Origin: Bremia lactucae
Taxonomy: Eukaryota > Oomycota > Peronosporomycetes > Peronosporales > Peronosporaceae
Reading direction: 5' to 3'
DNA length: 30,134 bases
NCBI RefSeq assembly: GCF_004359215.1
Contig: NW_027152195.1
Span: 525,114 to 555,247, forward strand
Both the position numbers and the translations under genes were made by a program. The notes below the pieces were generated by a model, which had not been told where the DNA came from, ran no database searches, and saw only the letters and a program-made list of their open reading frames with translations. Shown one piece after another: positions 9,987-20,318 of the stretch. How positions within the stretch are numbered: position 1 is the stretch's first letter; every line of letters begins with the position of its first letter.

Positions 9987-10542
9987 TTGGTTTTACTCCA
10001 AAAGAATAGAGTTGGTGCTTTACTATGAATTTGGTTGTCATTTGTGCATGGGTAGCCCATACATAAAGTAATATGTACCACAACTGACACTGTCACGCCC
10101 ACCCATTTCGACTTTTTGTTGTGATGCTTCTCTGCCTTACGAAGCCGTCATTTTTCCTTCTATAAAGGAAGATGTCATCGCTCGACAAGGTTTGTCGATC
10201 TTCTTCTGTAAATATTTTGGCGGACACCTCAAAGCAGATTCATCCATTTAAGATGCTAAATGATTAGTCTCGTGTGCGCTACAATTTATCACAAAAAATA
10301 GACGGCGGGTCATTTATTCTACGGAGGACAAAAAAGCGTAACAAACGCATGGCGTCAGCTTCATTAGCGTCATTGTATGGGGGCCACGAAAACAATATCT
10401 ATGTTCAAATAATATGCATTCAAAGACAACTGTTGTGTTCGACGCACTTCTGTTGTCTTATGACGGTATTATTGGGTCGGAATAATACAGAAGGCCTTCT
10501 ATTAATTCAATATAAAAATCAACCGAACAATTGAAATCGTTC
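9987..10542. other. Intergenic stretch, no gene recognised
   Basis: About 550 bases upstream of the minus-strand membrane-protein gene, so its promoter should be here. The only sizeable frame (10274-10534 plus, 86 codons) is low-complexity and shows no domain; it is not called. No RNA gene was recognised. Confidence 0.4.
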
Positions 10543-10896
10543 TGTAACGAGCTAACTGCCTTATGTTACACACCCTTTAAGTACACTTAACGGTGAGGTC
10601 AATTGGTAACCAGATGTCCCTATAAGAGGAATAATAAATATTATTTCCTACAAGAAAAAAAGATAAAGAAATACGAATTTATTTTCTGTATTAATTATTT
10701 GACTTAATAATTTCAATATTAGCAAGTTTGGTAATATTGACGCAATAAGACAAGAATTATATTGATTGGTTGATTTTAGTTTAAATCAACCATGCTACTC
10801 GTCACAAGACACGATTGTGCGGTACGCCAGTAGGCGCCATAGATATTTAGCTATTAATATAAAAAAGAACTTGCTAGTAGATCAAAGATCGTTACG
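10543..10896 (+). repeat. Possible LTR-like fragment (family C)
   Basis: The stretch opens with TGTAACGA and closes with TCGTTACG, imperfect inverted ends of the kind LTRs have, and is AT-rich and non-coding. It sits directly before LTR A and LTR B pieces. No second copy is present in the window and no target duplication is seen, so this call rests on the ends alone. Confidence 0.3.
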
Positions 10897-10925
10897 TAAC
10901 GGGGCACCTTTCACTATAGTTAACC

Positions 10926-10973
10926 TGTAGGCGGGCACATCGTACTGCGGCCACGCTCTACATAGACACACAC
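10926..10973 (+). repeat. 5' end fragment of LTR family A
   Basis: Forty-eight bases starting TGTAGGCGGGCAC match the first bases of the LTR A copy at 18297 (GCGGCCACGCTCTAC then TAGACACACAC), then stop exactly where an LTR B begins. The rest of LTR A is absent on the other side of LTR B. Confidence 0.7.
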
Positions 10974-11423
10974 TGTAACGGGGCACTGCGACTTGTACTG
11001 TTTCAGTACAAGTCCACTTCACACTGCTTCAGATGTGAGTGGTGCCTCTCGTTAGGTGACGTACACTGTACGTATAGAGGAAGACTTCTCTTAAGGCAAG
11101 TTAGCTTAAGAGTGTAAAATGAAAACTGTATTAATATAGTTAAGTGTCTTGTTAATCTATCTTTGTAAATGTTGTCTTAACTATAAACTAATACTAAACA
11201 TGTAAATGAATTCTTATCTATCTTATCTCGTAACTCTCTTTGATTACTTCTACAGCTGATTAGTCTGCGGAATAAATAGACATAATGGTCTATACCTATT
11301 TATGGATAAGAATTCAGGAAATTACTATTTAAAGTAATTTCCTCCAAATATTATCTACCTTTTGGATAATATTAATTAACAATCTTTTATTGTTAATTTC
11401 ATGTAACGATACACCCCGTTACA
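10974..11423 (+). mobile_element. LTR family B, probable 5' LTR of a gypsy element
   Basis: This copy is 450 bases, starts TGTAACGGGGCACTGCGACT and ends CACCCCGTTACA. It matches the copies at 1897-2346 and 29761 to the window end. Forty bases downstream begins a gag-like frame on the same strand, so this is best read as the 5' LTR of that element. Its left flank (CACAC) and right flank (TCACC) do not form a target duplication, as expected if the right flank is element-internal. Confidence 0.75.
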
Positions 11424-11464
11424 TCACCCCTCCCTTAAACGACAATCACTCTGAATGTCATTAG

Positions 11465-11974
11465 GTGGAGTGGTCGCTAAATGACCACTTAATTTTTAAA
11501 ATGATTTTGATTGGTCAGATCCATCATTTTAAATTCCATCGCATGAAGGAACAATTCATGCGGGGTGAGGATAGTGTTGAACCTTCGGCTGCGGTTCGTG
11601 CAGCCGCGGGTGACGCATTGTTATCTCTTGCGGTAGACGTTCCGTCTACCGTAGTGTCTTCCACTCGCACAACACTTGGTGTTGCGAGTGCACGTGGTGA
11701 TTCACCACGTGAGTACGACCCCTCTTTAGAGGTCGATTATGAGTGCGAGTCGGACGAAATGGCCGACTCGGGGAGGATGGAACAGTCGCCTGATACCCGT
11801 CAGGCGGCTGATTATGAGCCTTCGAATAAGAGGGCTCATTCTGATAAACGAGTTAATAGTCTATTTGGACCCGACGATGAGATGGATCCCTCATCGCCCG
11901 TTCCGTCTCCCGTACGGTCACCTGCATGTGTTTCTGTGAAAGATGATGACGATGGCGTAAGCCATCGGAATTAA
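11465..11974 (+). pseudogene. Gag-like N-terminal frame of a gypsy element
   Basis: An open frame of 169 codons follows the LTR (the reader picks TTG or GTG-like first codons; the first ATG in frame is at about 11501). It encodes a low-complexity acidic and serine-rich protein (SLEVDYECESDEMADSGRM, SSPVPSPVRSPACVSVKDDD) with no structured domain visible. Its place right after an LTR and its unstructured composition fit the amino-terminal part of an oomycete gypsy Gag. It ends at a stop and no capsid domain follows, so it is probably a remnant. Confidence 0.5.
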
Positions 11975-12399
11975 AGTTCTTGTGGTACCCCTGCTTCAAT
12001 GAGTACCACCCTGGGGATCGTAGACACTAAACCGTCTCGTCTTGCCCCTGAAAAGAAGTTGTGGCTTTTGCCCAAACGGCTAATCAATAGCTTGTCTGGA
12101 GAGACTACTCATCACAATAAATATCCCTACAAGTCGTAGTGTTCCGTTGCACTGCTAACGTATAACCATCTTTGATTGCCGATTCTTAAGTACCAGGAGG
12201 AATTACACAAGTGGCTTGGTCCTGCGGGAGATCGATAGCCGACTTGAATGAGCACTAAGATCCACGTCTAGGGCAGTATCGGCAAGGATCGAGACGCCCT
12301 TCCTACGAGATGTATAAAAAAATATTTGTATCTCAAGATGATACATTTACTTGCTTAAGTACACCAAATTTTACGCCAAGATGACTCGGCAATTATCCA
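11975..12399 (+). mobile_element. Decayed interior of the gypsy element
   Basis: Non-coding in all frames because of frequent stops. It lies between the gag-like frame and the reverse transcriptase/RNase H remnant. Too short to have contained capsid, protease and most of reverse transcriptase, so a large part of the element has been deleted. Confidence 0.5.
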
Positions 12400-12700
12400 A
12401 TCTCCTTAAGAAGGATGTAGGATAGTGCTGGACTAACACCGCGAATGACATTTTCAAAGCGGCAAATGATACCTGATTTTGACTGCCAGATCCTGATCGG
12501 ACTTTAGTGTCGTCTGTGGTTTATCTGACTTTACAATAGGCCGTACTCTCTTACAAACATGTGGGTGAAGGTCGAGAACGTCATTGCATTTGAGTCTCGG
12601 CAGCTTAGATGTAGAAAGAAGTACCCCGTTCATGACAAAGAGCTACTAGCTAAGAAGTATACTCTCGTCAAAGTCAGAAAGCATCTATCTGCTTGACTCT
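12400..12700 (+). pseudogene. Ty3/gypsy reverse transcriptase thumb and RNase H remnant
   Basis: Broken frames on the plus strand read, in order, pieces equivalent to LPDPDR, EGRER and then a clear stretch from base 12580, VIAFESRQLRCRKKYPVHDK followed by ELLAKKYTLVKVRKHL, ending at a stop at 12694. The FESRQL...YPVHDKELLA...VKFR.HLL string is the conserved start of the RNase H domain in Ty3/gypsy pol. Several stops and shifts upstream show the enzyme is dead. It belongs with the LTR at 10974. Confidence 0.75.
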
Positions 12701-13000
12701 AAGCCTTTTCTGGGCAAAAGTGGTTGGCTCATAACAATGACACACCCCATCAAATGTTTGGCTGCACTTAGAGCAGCCATGACTGCCTCTGTATACGCGG
12801 AAGTCTTTTATAGAATAGAAAATTCGATTCCACCTTTATTTGAAGACAGTGGTGAAGCTTGTAAAAAAACTGAAATGTATTCTTATTGTGACGGTAGTGG
12901 GACATAGCTCGAAGTTACGGAAGCGTGCTGCATAAGTCTTCTCATTAATAGAATATAAATATTTTAAACGCGACTTTTAAGGATTTTCTGTACATAACAA
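12701..13000. other. Decayed repeat sequence, nothing recognised
   Basis: No open frame or domain was recognised. Likely part of the gypsy remnant, by position. Confidence 0.3.
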
Positions 13001-14350
13001 GAAGTTATAAATATTGGACCACCTTTCTTTGAGCCCTGCTTGTTAGTGGTCTAGACTAATATCGACGTTCGACCGACTCTACCACACGACTATGGACGAA
13101 AATGTCATCATTAAATTTCCGTGCATAATATTTATGAGGGTGGAACAGACGCGCCACCATACAATTTAAGGTAGCCGGAGCATTGGAAAGCAGCAATTTG
13201 AGGTACATACCGCTCCAAATAGAATATCACTAGCTTGCATGAGCAGTTGATAAATGTTAATATCGGCTAAGTCGAGTGCACTGTACATTATACATCCCAA
13301 CATATTTTTCTGAAACTATCCCATTTAGGAATTGGTGTATGTGTACCCGTATAGTATAGTGGTAGCATTAACCTTATAATAAGTATGCACAATGCGCCAT
13401 TATTCGGTCGGCCCTTCTTGACACAAATGTTCGTGTTGAATGTGGAGACTTACTCTCACGCACCATTTCAGCCGCGAGCTTAGCACGGAAGAAATAGTCA
13501 AGACATCACATTGTGTCTTTGGTAAACACCACTGTCGTGTACGCATTATTCACATCGAGGAACCACGTCAATTCATGACGTACATTTATTAGGAGGTAAA
13601 ACAGACGGTGGATTGTAATAGCAATCTGAAGAATCTTCAGGGATTAATGATCCGCTACGCGCGCTAAAGAGCCACCTTTGTATTCTCAAAGACGGCTTCA
13701 TCGAGAAGCAATGATGAGCATAACTGCAGTTTCGGATCGATTGCAACAGTCACCAGTCTTTACAACTTAGCCAAATTTATCAACAAACGTTTCGTCAAAA
13801 TTTAAGAGAGCATATAACGATGCGATAGCATCAGGGCTAACATTATTATAAATCGTATTAGTCACCTCGTGGACGAGTGGATAACGTTGTTTACTATACT
13901 CACTCTGTGATGTCACAAACGCTTCGCTTCTCGCAGTAAACAATTGATGTCGGTCTGTCTCTAAGCACGGGTCTGCGGCGGAGCGATCAAAGCGTTAGCT
14001 TTCCTGGTATTGAATCAGCGTGTTGCTGCATTGCCGCGGGGCTCGTTTGGTTCCATTAAGCGCCTTTCCAAGCAGACACTTCTTATTTTGACAGCTGAAA
14101 TCTTCGAAACCGTCTGGCTAATCAATGTATATCTCGTATCCACTTTGCCGTTCAAGAAAGCTGGGTCAACATCAACATTCTCCGCGTTAAGATTTTCTGC
14201 TGCCACTGTCGCCAGTGCAGCGTTAATCGATTCGTATTGAGCCATCGTATCCGTAGTCAATGCCAGGTTGCTGGGTAGATCCTTTAGCAACGAGTCACGC
14301 CTTGACATAATAAATCTCCGCTTGGGTCATACTTTATCCTAATAACCCAC
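13001..14350 (-). pseudogene. Copia-like reverse transcriptase remnant
   Basis: Read on the minus strand, the region from 14350 downward contains WVIRIKYDPSGD (restored only by a frameshift near 14310), then YESINAALATVAAENL and VDVDPAFLNGKVDTRYTL, ending PNEPRGNAATRQHA. These correspond in order to the conserved copia reverse transcriptase blocks (WV.K.KY..DG, ...DV..AFLNG.L, ...YGLKQAPR.W). Frameshifts and stops are frequent. The part below about 13900 has drifted too far to assign, though by position it would hold the rest of reverse transcriptase and RNase H. Confidence 0.7.
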
Positions 14351-15725
14351 TTGCGCCCAATCTCCAGCATTCGTTGAGACATATTCGATAGCTTTCACGT
14401 CTTGTGATCATGAAGCGACATCATTTCGGTTCTTGTACTTTCTCATCATCACCTCAATCTATGACGTTGTTTGCTCCCCATCATTCTCTTTAGTGTAGAG
14501 GCAGCAAAGCGAGCCGAACTCACCCTTAAAAATCTCCAAGTTAAATACTCCTCGAGGATGGTTCGAAAACACTTGTTCATAGCGAGCGACACATCGCTTC
14601 TTGCACACTGGACGTACCATCCACCCCTTCGTCTCCATCTCTACGAGGAGCGCTAGATGCTCACGTGGGAACGCATCCTGTTGGCTCTTTGTGGCTTCCA
14701 GTTGTCCAGAGATCATAGGCCGGAAAATCCTTGTTCCCAAGTTTAACAGTTTTTTTAACTAACTTTGCTCTATACGAGAGCCGACATCTACGTATACATC
14801 CGATGAAGAGCTACATAAGTCGAGCTCATCATCCAGTAAACACTGCGTATCACACCACGTTCATTCAAAACATCTGACCAGGAACGCCTTTGCGTATTGC
14901 CAATAGTCTCACAACCGACAAAAAGTGTGGGTCCATCACGGCCGAATTCGATTGGTGGATACGTGCGACTTCACGTGCCTCCATAGGGTCACAACCTTGA
15001 TTACTCGATCCTTGGGCCACAATGTTTTAAGCGTTCAGTAGTTCTTCATCGAAACGAGTATCATTCAACATCATACGTGCCGATTCACTAACAGTCAACG
15101 AGTCCACTCGCGACTTAAGTTTTCAACATTGGTATCATTTAACTCAGATGTTCCAACGGCCAGCACACTGACGAACTCTATCCGTGGCTCGCGTCAATTG
15201 GGCTTTTGCCGCCTAGAAATAGTGGGTTCATGACTCGACATAGCTTCGCTAGGAATATTGCGCGTTTCGCCTAAGGTCTAAGATCTTAGGCGAACCATGC
15301 AATGTTCCTAGCGAAATTAATTACTTCATGCTTAATGTCGTTTAAGGCAAGCCATACCAAGAACGAAATCATAATTCGAATCTGAAAAAAACGACATGAC
15401 AGTATTCAATGCTGTCAAAATCCAACAACTTTACACTAAAGTATTACAAAATTTGGGCACCGTGACACAAGTTCAAGTCGCTAACCGAACAGTGATAGAA
15501 TTACCTTCCGCTTCATGGTGTTCTATATAGCGCTAACTCATTTCATTGTGACTACGTCAAATTATTTGCAATACGCTTTCGAGTCAATAAAATGGTCGCG
15601 TTGCGCAACGCACGCGCCGGACCCAAAAGCCTCGTGCTTCTTACATAAGATATCTATATACTTTCTGCAGTCCACGGTTTTAAGTTCTGCTTCTCTTTCC
15701 TTAACGAGGCTACATTTGATTGGTC
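14351..15725 (-). mobile_element. Decayed interior of the copia-like element
   Basis: This stretch lies between the gag-like frame at 15726-16028 and the reverse transcriptase remnant, where protease and integrase would be. A minus-strand frame at 14740-14459 (93 codons) shows no domain I recognise. It contains the hairpin at 15245-15315. No functional coding remains. Confidence 0.4.
15245..15315. repeat. Near-perfect inverted repeat, 31-base arms
   Basis: The left arm (15245-15275) begins TTCGCTAGGAA and ends TTCGCCTAAG. The right arm (15285-15315) is its reverse complement apart from about four central mismatches. The loop is nine bases (GTCTAAGAT). Transcribed either way it would fold to a long stem. 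Confidence 0.85.
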
Positions 15726-16028
15726 TTAGTCTCTAAGATGAACCAGATGTACTCGAACAGCTAGTATGATACCTATGCGTAACGTAGCAATCTGCCTTAT
15801 AGCTAATTCATCGTTCAGCGCAATATCTACAGCCGCTTCAAATGTAGCGAAGTGGACTTGGAAAACTTTCGTTTTTGCCACGTTCGTACAGAGACCATTC
15901 AAAATAAATTTATAATATTGTCTCTCGTAATGGGTAGCATCATTAAGAGTTCGAAATTCTTGGACATAGTCCGCCATTGGTTTTAACCTTACGGGAAGAT
16001 AATAAGCGTAGATGCACGCGATAAGCAT
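15726..16028 (-). pseudogene. Retrotransposon Gag-like fragment
   Basis: A frame of about 100 codons contains LKPMADYVQEFRTLNDATHY, FILNGLCTNVAKTKVFQVH and FEAAVDIALNDE. This is the pattern of the retrotransposon gag domain seen in oomycete elements (DYVQEF..L, ..GL....R..VF..H..TFEEAV.IAL). It is on the same strand as, and upstream of, the copia-like reverse transcriptase remnant, so the two may be one element, although this gag type is also found in gypsy elements. The frame lacks its N-terminus and zinc knuckle. Confidence 0.65.
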
Positions 16029-18296
16029 GATTAGGCAAGGGATACATGCGAAACATTTGCAGTCTCAGCGTGTCCTACGTGGAACAAGCGACGTCTACAG
16101 ACGTGTTGCAGGTTAAGAGCCCATTAACTGGCTCTGCCACCGAGTTTGGAAATGGACAAGCCAACTTGCTGCTTCCCTAATAAAGAAGTCAAATTTATGA
16201 CCATATCCACCTTTTAAAAATTAGGAGGGAGATTTTCTCCATCTTTGACCTCATATGCTTAACACTCAAGACACCCTACGCTCCTAGTCAGCTATTAGGA
16301 CAGACCAATTCTGTGGGTGCCGCTATAGTTATATTCCTGTCCAATCAGGGTGGACACGAAGTGGATAAAGGCATCTAGCCGTGCATTGAGTAGCTCTGAT
16401 CTATGAGGCAGGATAAAATGCATTTGTTCTTCCGCAACCGAAACTTAAAGTTTATAAAAGGCGTGGCGTTTAAATTTTAAAAGTTTAAAAGAGGTTTTAT
16501 CCTCGCAGAGAATCGGTCTGTAAAGACTCAGGCGAAGTTTGACTTCAAGTGCTACCAGCTTTAGCGGAGCTACCTCGCTCCTACGTCAGAGGTAGACTCA
16601 TAGACTCAGATAGTCGCTAAATTCCATAGATCCAGTCAATGTAACAATCTCCAAGAATCGTACATGCTTGTTGAGCTAATCGAGTTCTGGCCTAAGGAAT
16701 TCAGTGTTTCGTTGAGCCATGTGGCAACTATTATGCATTAGATAGGACTCTCAATCTTAGTAATAGCATCGTAAGCCTTTAAAAGGCACGAAACGCTTTA
16801 ATATCAAAAGGAAAATTGGACCTTATCTATGTTTTAAATGTTGACTAGCTTACCCTAATAAAACTAATGCAGACCGTGCACCACATCTATATATGCTGGT
16901 TGACACGTGTATCTTACAATAACTAAAATGGTATCACTTACATAAGTAAAGAGAAAAAAGTATCTCTAAGAGTGTGCCACACCTCCTTTAAGGCTAACAT
17001 TTCTAGTTTTTCCATTACAGCTGACGTTGGATGCTTTATGGGCTATTAAGTGGTGCTATGACATTGTATGCATTGGTTTATGAAACTATCTCGATTCAAT
17101 AGTGTGAATAGTCTAGCCGAGGATGGCCTGATTGACCTTATAAAAGCACGAAGACATTAACACGTACGAATTGTTAATAGCGACAGACATTTTCAGCCAA
17201 TATGTTCAACTAAATGCGAAGTAAATTTAAATTTTATGCAAGCCAATCAGCAGTTTGCTAATATTGACATATTCGTCACTTGTGGAGAAGAGGACCAATT
17301 TCTGGCATGTTCGAGTAAATTGGAGTAAGATCGAAGCTATGCTGGAAGGCTCGATTTCTTAGCTTCATACGAATGGCTGTACAAATTTTTTGCAACACTA
17401 GGCGTTGATGATGATATCTGTGATCTGTAAATGCAAACTGGCCCCAAAAAACCTAAGTTATTGAGAATACGAAAAGTTTCACGTGATCACAAATTAAATA
17501 CTTTCTGAATATACAAAACGGTGACAACGCGTGGACCGTTGGCTTAGATTTTACGAAGAACAAAATTTAAATTCAGCATCAATCATAAACGGCATTTTTC
17601 GCGTTTAATTAATAATGGCATTATTCGTCAATAATTCCAATCGAATCTAAACATTCGATCGTGACTGCGGTCATATGTGATATTGACGACAGTCAATATA
17701 TTAACTCTTTCGGCAGAGTAAGATAAGTCCGTCTGTTTGTACGGCGTAACGAGAAAGGACTCGATTGGACAATTGTTTAAAATATGGTGTGACCAAGTAG
17801 TTACTCGTGTGTAAATGTTCGGTAGAAACTTTCCGAAAAGGCAATGACGTCCACCTCATCATTCACTTCAGTAGCCTTACAATGTCGAGTTAAAGCAGTC
17901 GAAACCGTGGTTTCTACTTTTAATTTCAGCAGTCACTATAATTGCGTGTCCCATCACATGAATGAAATGATACATACTATTTCCTATAAGAGAGAAATTA
18001 TATATATCAATAAAATTTTGGAACCGGTATAAACACACAACCCTCTTGGTGTAGCCACATCCTTCCCGTCCGTATTGATTAAAAACTTCATATAAACTAT
18101 TTTCACTGTATCATCCAAAAATCAACAGTTATTCCTTTACAATCGTCGTTAGATCCTCTTTTGGACTATGGTTCCCCACTAAAATTACATTAAGGAATCG
18201 CTATTGCCACACACCCTAATTTCTACATTAGAGTAGTGTAATGGGTGTGATTGCCCCTGAGCTCATCAGAAACCGTGTTTTCGCTATGCGATGTTA
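16029..18296. other. AT-rich decayed repeat region, no gene recognised
   Basis: About 2.3 kb without a credible open frame on either strand; stops are dense and the only listed frame (17844-18032 plus, 62 codons) has no domain. Composition and setting suggest old transposon sequence. A short inverted pair, CACACCC and GGGTGTG, occurs near 18207-18248. Confidence 0.4.
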
Positions 18297-18822
18297 TGTG
18301 GGCGGGCACGTCGTAATGCGGCCACGCTCTACTTAGACACACACCCTAGCACAGCGAGAAAGCGGTTTAACCTGCTTCTCTTGCGTGTAGTGAGGTAGTT
18401 GTGGTGGGGGCGTTAGCGACCTCACCCAACACACTAAGTACTCTGGTCAATTGTTGTCACGGGAGCGGTAATCCGGCTCCTCGTGCGCACTTACTAAGTA
18501 GGAGGTAGTTTTCAGACTGATTTATATTTAATAGAATTAAATACAAACACCTCTTTTTACCAATTAAAATTTAATCTCTATAGATATCATTTAATATGTA
18601 TTACGAGCGTATCTTTATAGATACCTCGCGTAACTGATGACGCTAGCCGTCATCCCTCCTAATGTGAATGCACCCATGTGCATCACATACGCAAAGGTTG
18701 GTCACAAATGTGCACCACACCCGAGTGCTGGGTCTATTATTTAGGAATTGACCATCCCCTTAAAAACACCAAGTGTAATTGACGGGGACTGTGTAACATT
18801 AGGCCAACTTTAGCCCGTCACA
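18297..18822 (+). repeat. LTR family A, uninterrupted copy
   Basis: About 526 bases beginning TGTGGGCGGGCACGTCGTAA and ending TTAGCCCGTCACA, with related inverted ends (TGTG..CGGGC and GCCCGTCACA). It matches the split copy at 1449-2424 over nearly its whole length. No target duplication is seen (TGTTA left, TCGAG right). The bases just after its end (CGGCAATCGCTTCAAATGT) resemble those after the LTR B copy at 10974 (CGACAATCACTCTGAATGT), so a short leader of the element may remain. It ends 21 bases before the first ATG of the NDUFB9-like gene and points the same way. Confidence 0.8.
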
Positions 18823-18842
18823 TCGAGCGGCAATCGCTTCAA

Positions 18843-19500
18843 ATGTGTGCACACCATTTTTCAAGCAACATTGGTATTTTTTCTAAATGTTGCGCGAACA
18901 AACTTGTTAGTCTGTACGGCTCCAAAAGTAAACGTCTCAAAGGCCCGACGATGTTGAAACCTGTGGTAAATGTCAACATGAATAAGACGTTTCGCGATGT
19001 GGTAGGAAGATTCGTGGGCGTGCCACCGCAACTTTCGCATAAGCAATCGGTGCAGCGCCTGTACAAGAAGTCGCTTAAGACACTCGACTCGTGGATTATC
19101 GACCGCCGCCTCTGGAACGAGGAGGCTACTAAAATTCGCGCTGAGTTTGATGCCAACGCTAACCTTGACGCCGATTCGGGGTACTTTGTAATATAAGTAA
19201 GCATGCTTTTAATCTCATTTAATTTGGTATTTGTCCTCTAGTCAGGCGAAGCGTCTGATACGTGAAGCGCAAGAAAAGGTAGAGCACTACACGCACCCGG
19301 ATCGCTATATTTTCAATTATATGCCAGGTGGTAGTCTCTTTATGCGCAACGCGCCGATTCCGCTAGACGTGTGCTTTCCGGACGGAGTGATTCCCGACGA
19401 CGTCGAGTTGTCGCCACTCGAGGGCATCAATATTGACATGACGCCATTGCCAGCCAAAGATAGTGTCTTCGTGGATTTTTCGAAAAAGGGTTACGATTAA
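18843..19500 (+). CDS. NDUFB9: Complex I subunit B22 (NDUFB9-like LYR protein), 2 exons
   Basis: Exon 1 runs to 19180 and exon 2 is 19242-19500, separated by a 61-base GT-AG intron ending TTTGTCCTCTAG. The joined protein has the NDUFB9 pattern: LSHKQSVQRLYKKSLKTLDS (the LYR-type motif, here LYK), then SWIIDRRLWNEEATKIRAEF, then AKRLIREAQEKVEHYTHPDR and YIFNYMPGGSLFMRNAPIP. NDUFB9 is an accessory subunit of respiratory complex I in the mitochondrial inner membrane and binds acyl carrier protein through its LYR motif. From the first ATG the protein would be 198 residues; the ATGs at 18957 (160 residues) or 18978 (153) fit the family's short N-terminus better. A second donor at 19188 paired with acceptor 19246 also keeps frame. 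LTR A ends just upstream. Confidence 0.85.
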
Positions 19501-20318
19501 GGAGGTGAAGTGAGTTGCCAAATTTAGTGTATTACTGCAAAGGTTCAATCAAGGATACACGTGAAATTAGTATTACGGCTGCAATTATGTATTAAAATAC
19601 TTTAATGCCTAGTAGAGGCTGAGGAAAGTTGACTCGTTTAGAGTTGTGGGACGTGGACACCACCATAATGAGTCCAAGCGCAATATTGAAAGCCATATGA
19701 AGTAGGGAGCATTATTCCGGCCGACCAATATGCGCAGCCTACTGCTACCATGATACGTCGTGGCGAAAAGAGGATATCAGACTTAACTGTCAGCGATGAC
19801 CTTGACGTTACAGGCTCGTATGAATCGAATAACACAATCTTGAGACGCAATTACGTCTTCTTAGCGAATAATAACAAGAATACAGATTCCTTAGTACTCA
19901 AAAGTAAGAGCTTCGACAAAAGGTATCAAAACTTGCACGAATCTTCGTGCATGGTCATATTTATACGCTGGCTCAATCTTCAGCGCTCCTGAGTTCATCA
20001 ATAGCCCCTCGTGTTTCATTCTGTTTATGGGCTCGCTTAGATAATTGGTTGACTGTGGCACTCCTATTCCACTCTGCTGCTGCTCGAAGTCGCCCTTTTA
20101 TTGTAGATCCATGCCAATATTTCCAATGATTTATTTCTTATTGCTGTGCCGTATGTGATGAATAATCGAACCACTTAAAATTATTAAATATATGTCAGTG
20201 TAGTTGACCAATTCATGCATGCTGCAAGAAGAGAGGGGATATATGCAAGTGTCTCACACACATTTTTGATTTAATTCAAAAAAATCTTTTTTTTAATAAT
20301 GAAGTCAAGAAATGGTTG
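19501..20318. other. Intergenic stretch, no gene recognised
   Basis: About 800 bases between NDUFB9 and the end of the deoxyhypusine hydroxylase gene. A plus frame at 19750-19992 (80 codons) is polar and has no recognisable domain, so it is left uncalled. The end near 20280 is a T-rich and A-rich stretch that may hold polyadenylation signals for the minus-strand gene. Confidence 0.4.

Noticed and set aside
9442..10071. Plus frames opposite the membrane-protein gene
   Set aside because: Shadows of the minus-strand gene, which has consistent hydrophobic segments and length.
10274..10534. Plus frame of 86 codons
   Set aside because: Low complexity and no recognised similarity in an AT-rich intergenic region.
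13343..13420. tRNA-like start CCCGTATAGTATAGTGGTAG resembling an A box
   Set aside because: No matching acceptor stem, anticodon stem or T-loop B box follows, and the region lies in decayed retrotransposon sequence.
18839..19204. Minus-strand frame of 121 codons
   Set aside because: It is antisense to the NDUFB9-like exon, which has clear family motifs.
19750..19992. Plus frame of 80 codons
   Set aside because: No domain, no start context, and low gene-like quality; treated as chance.
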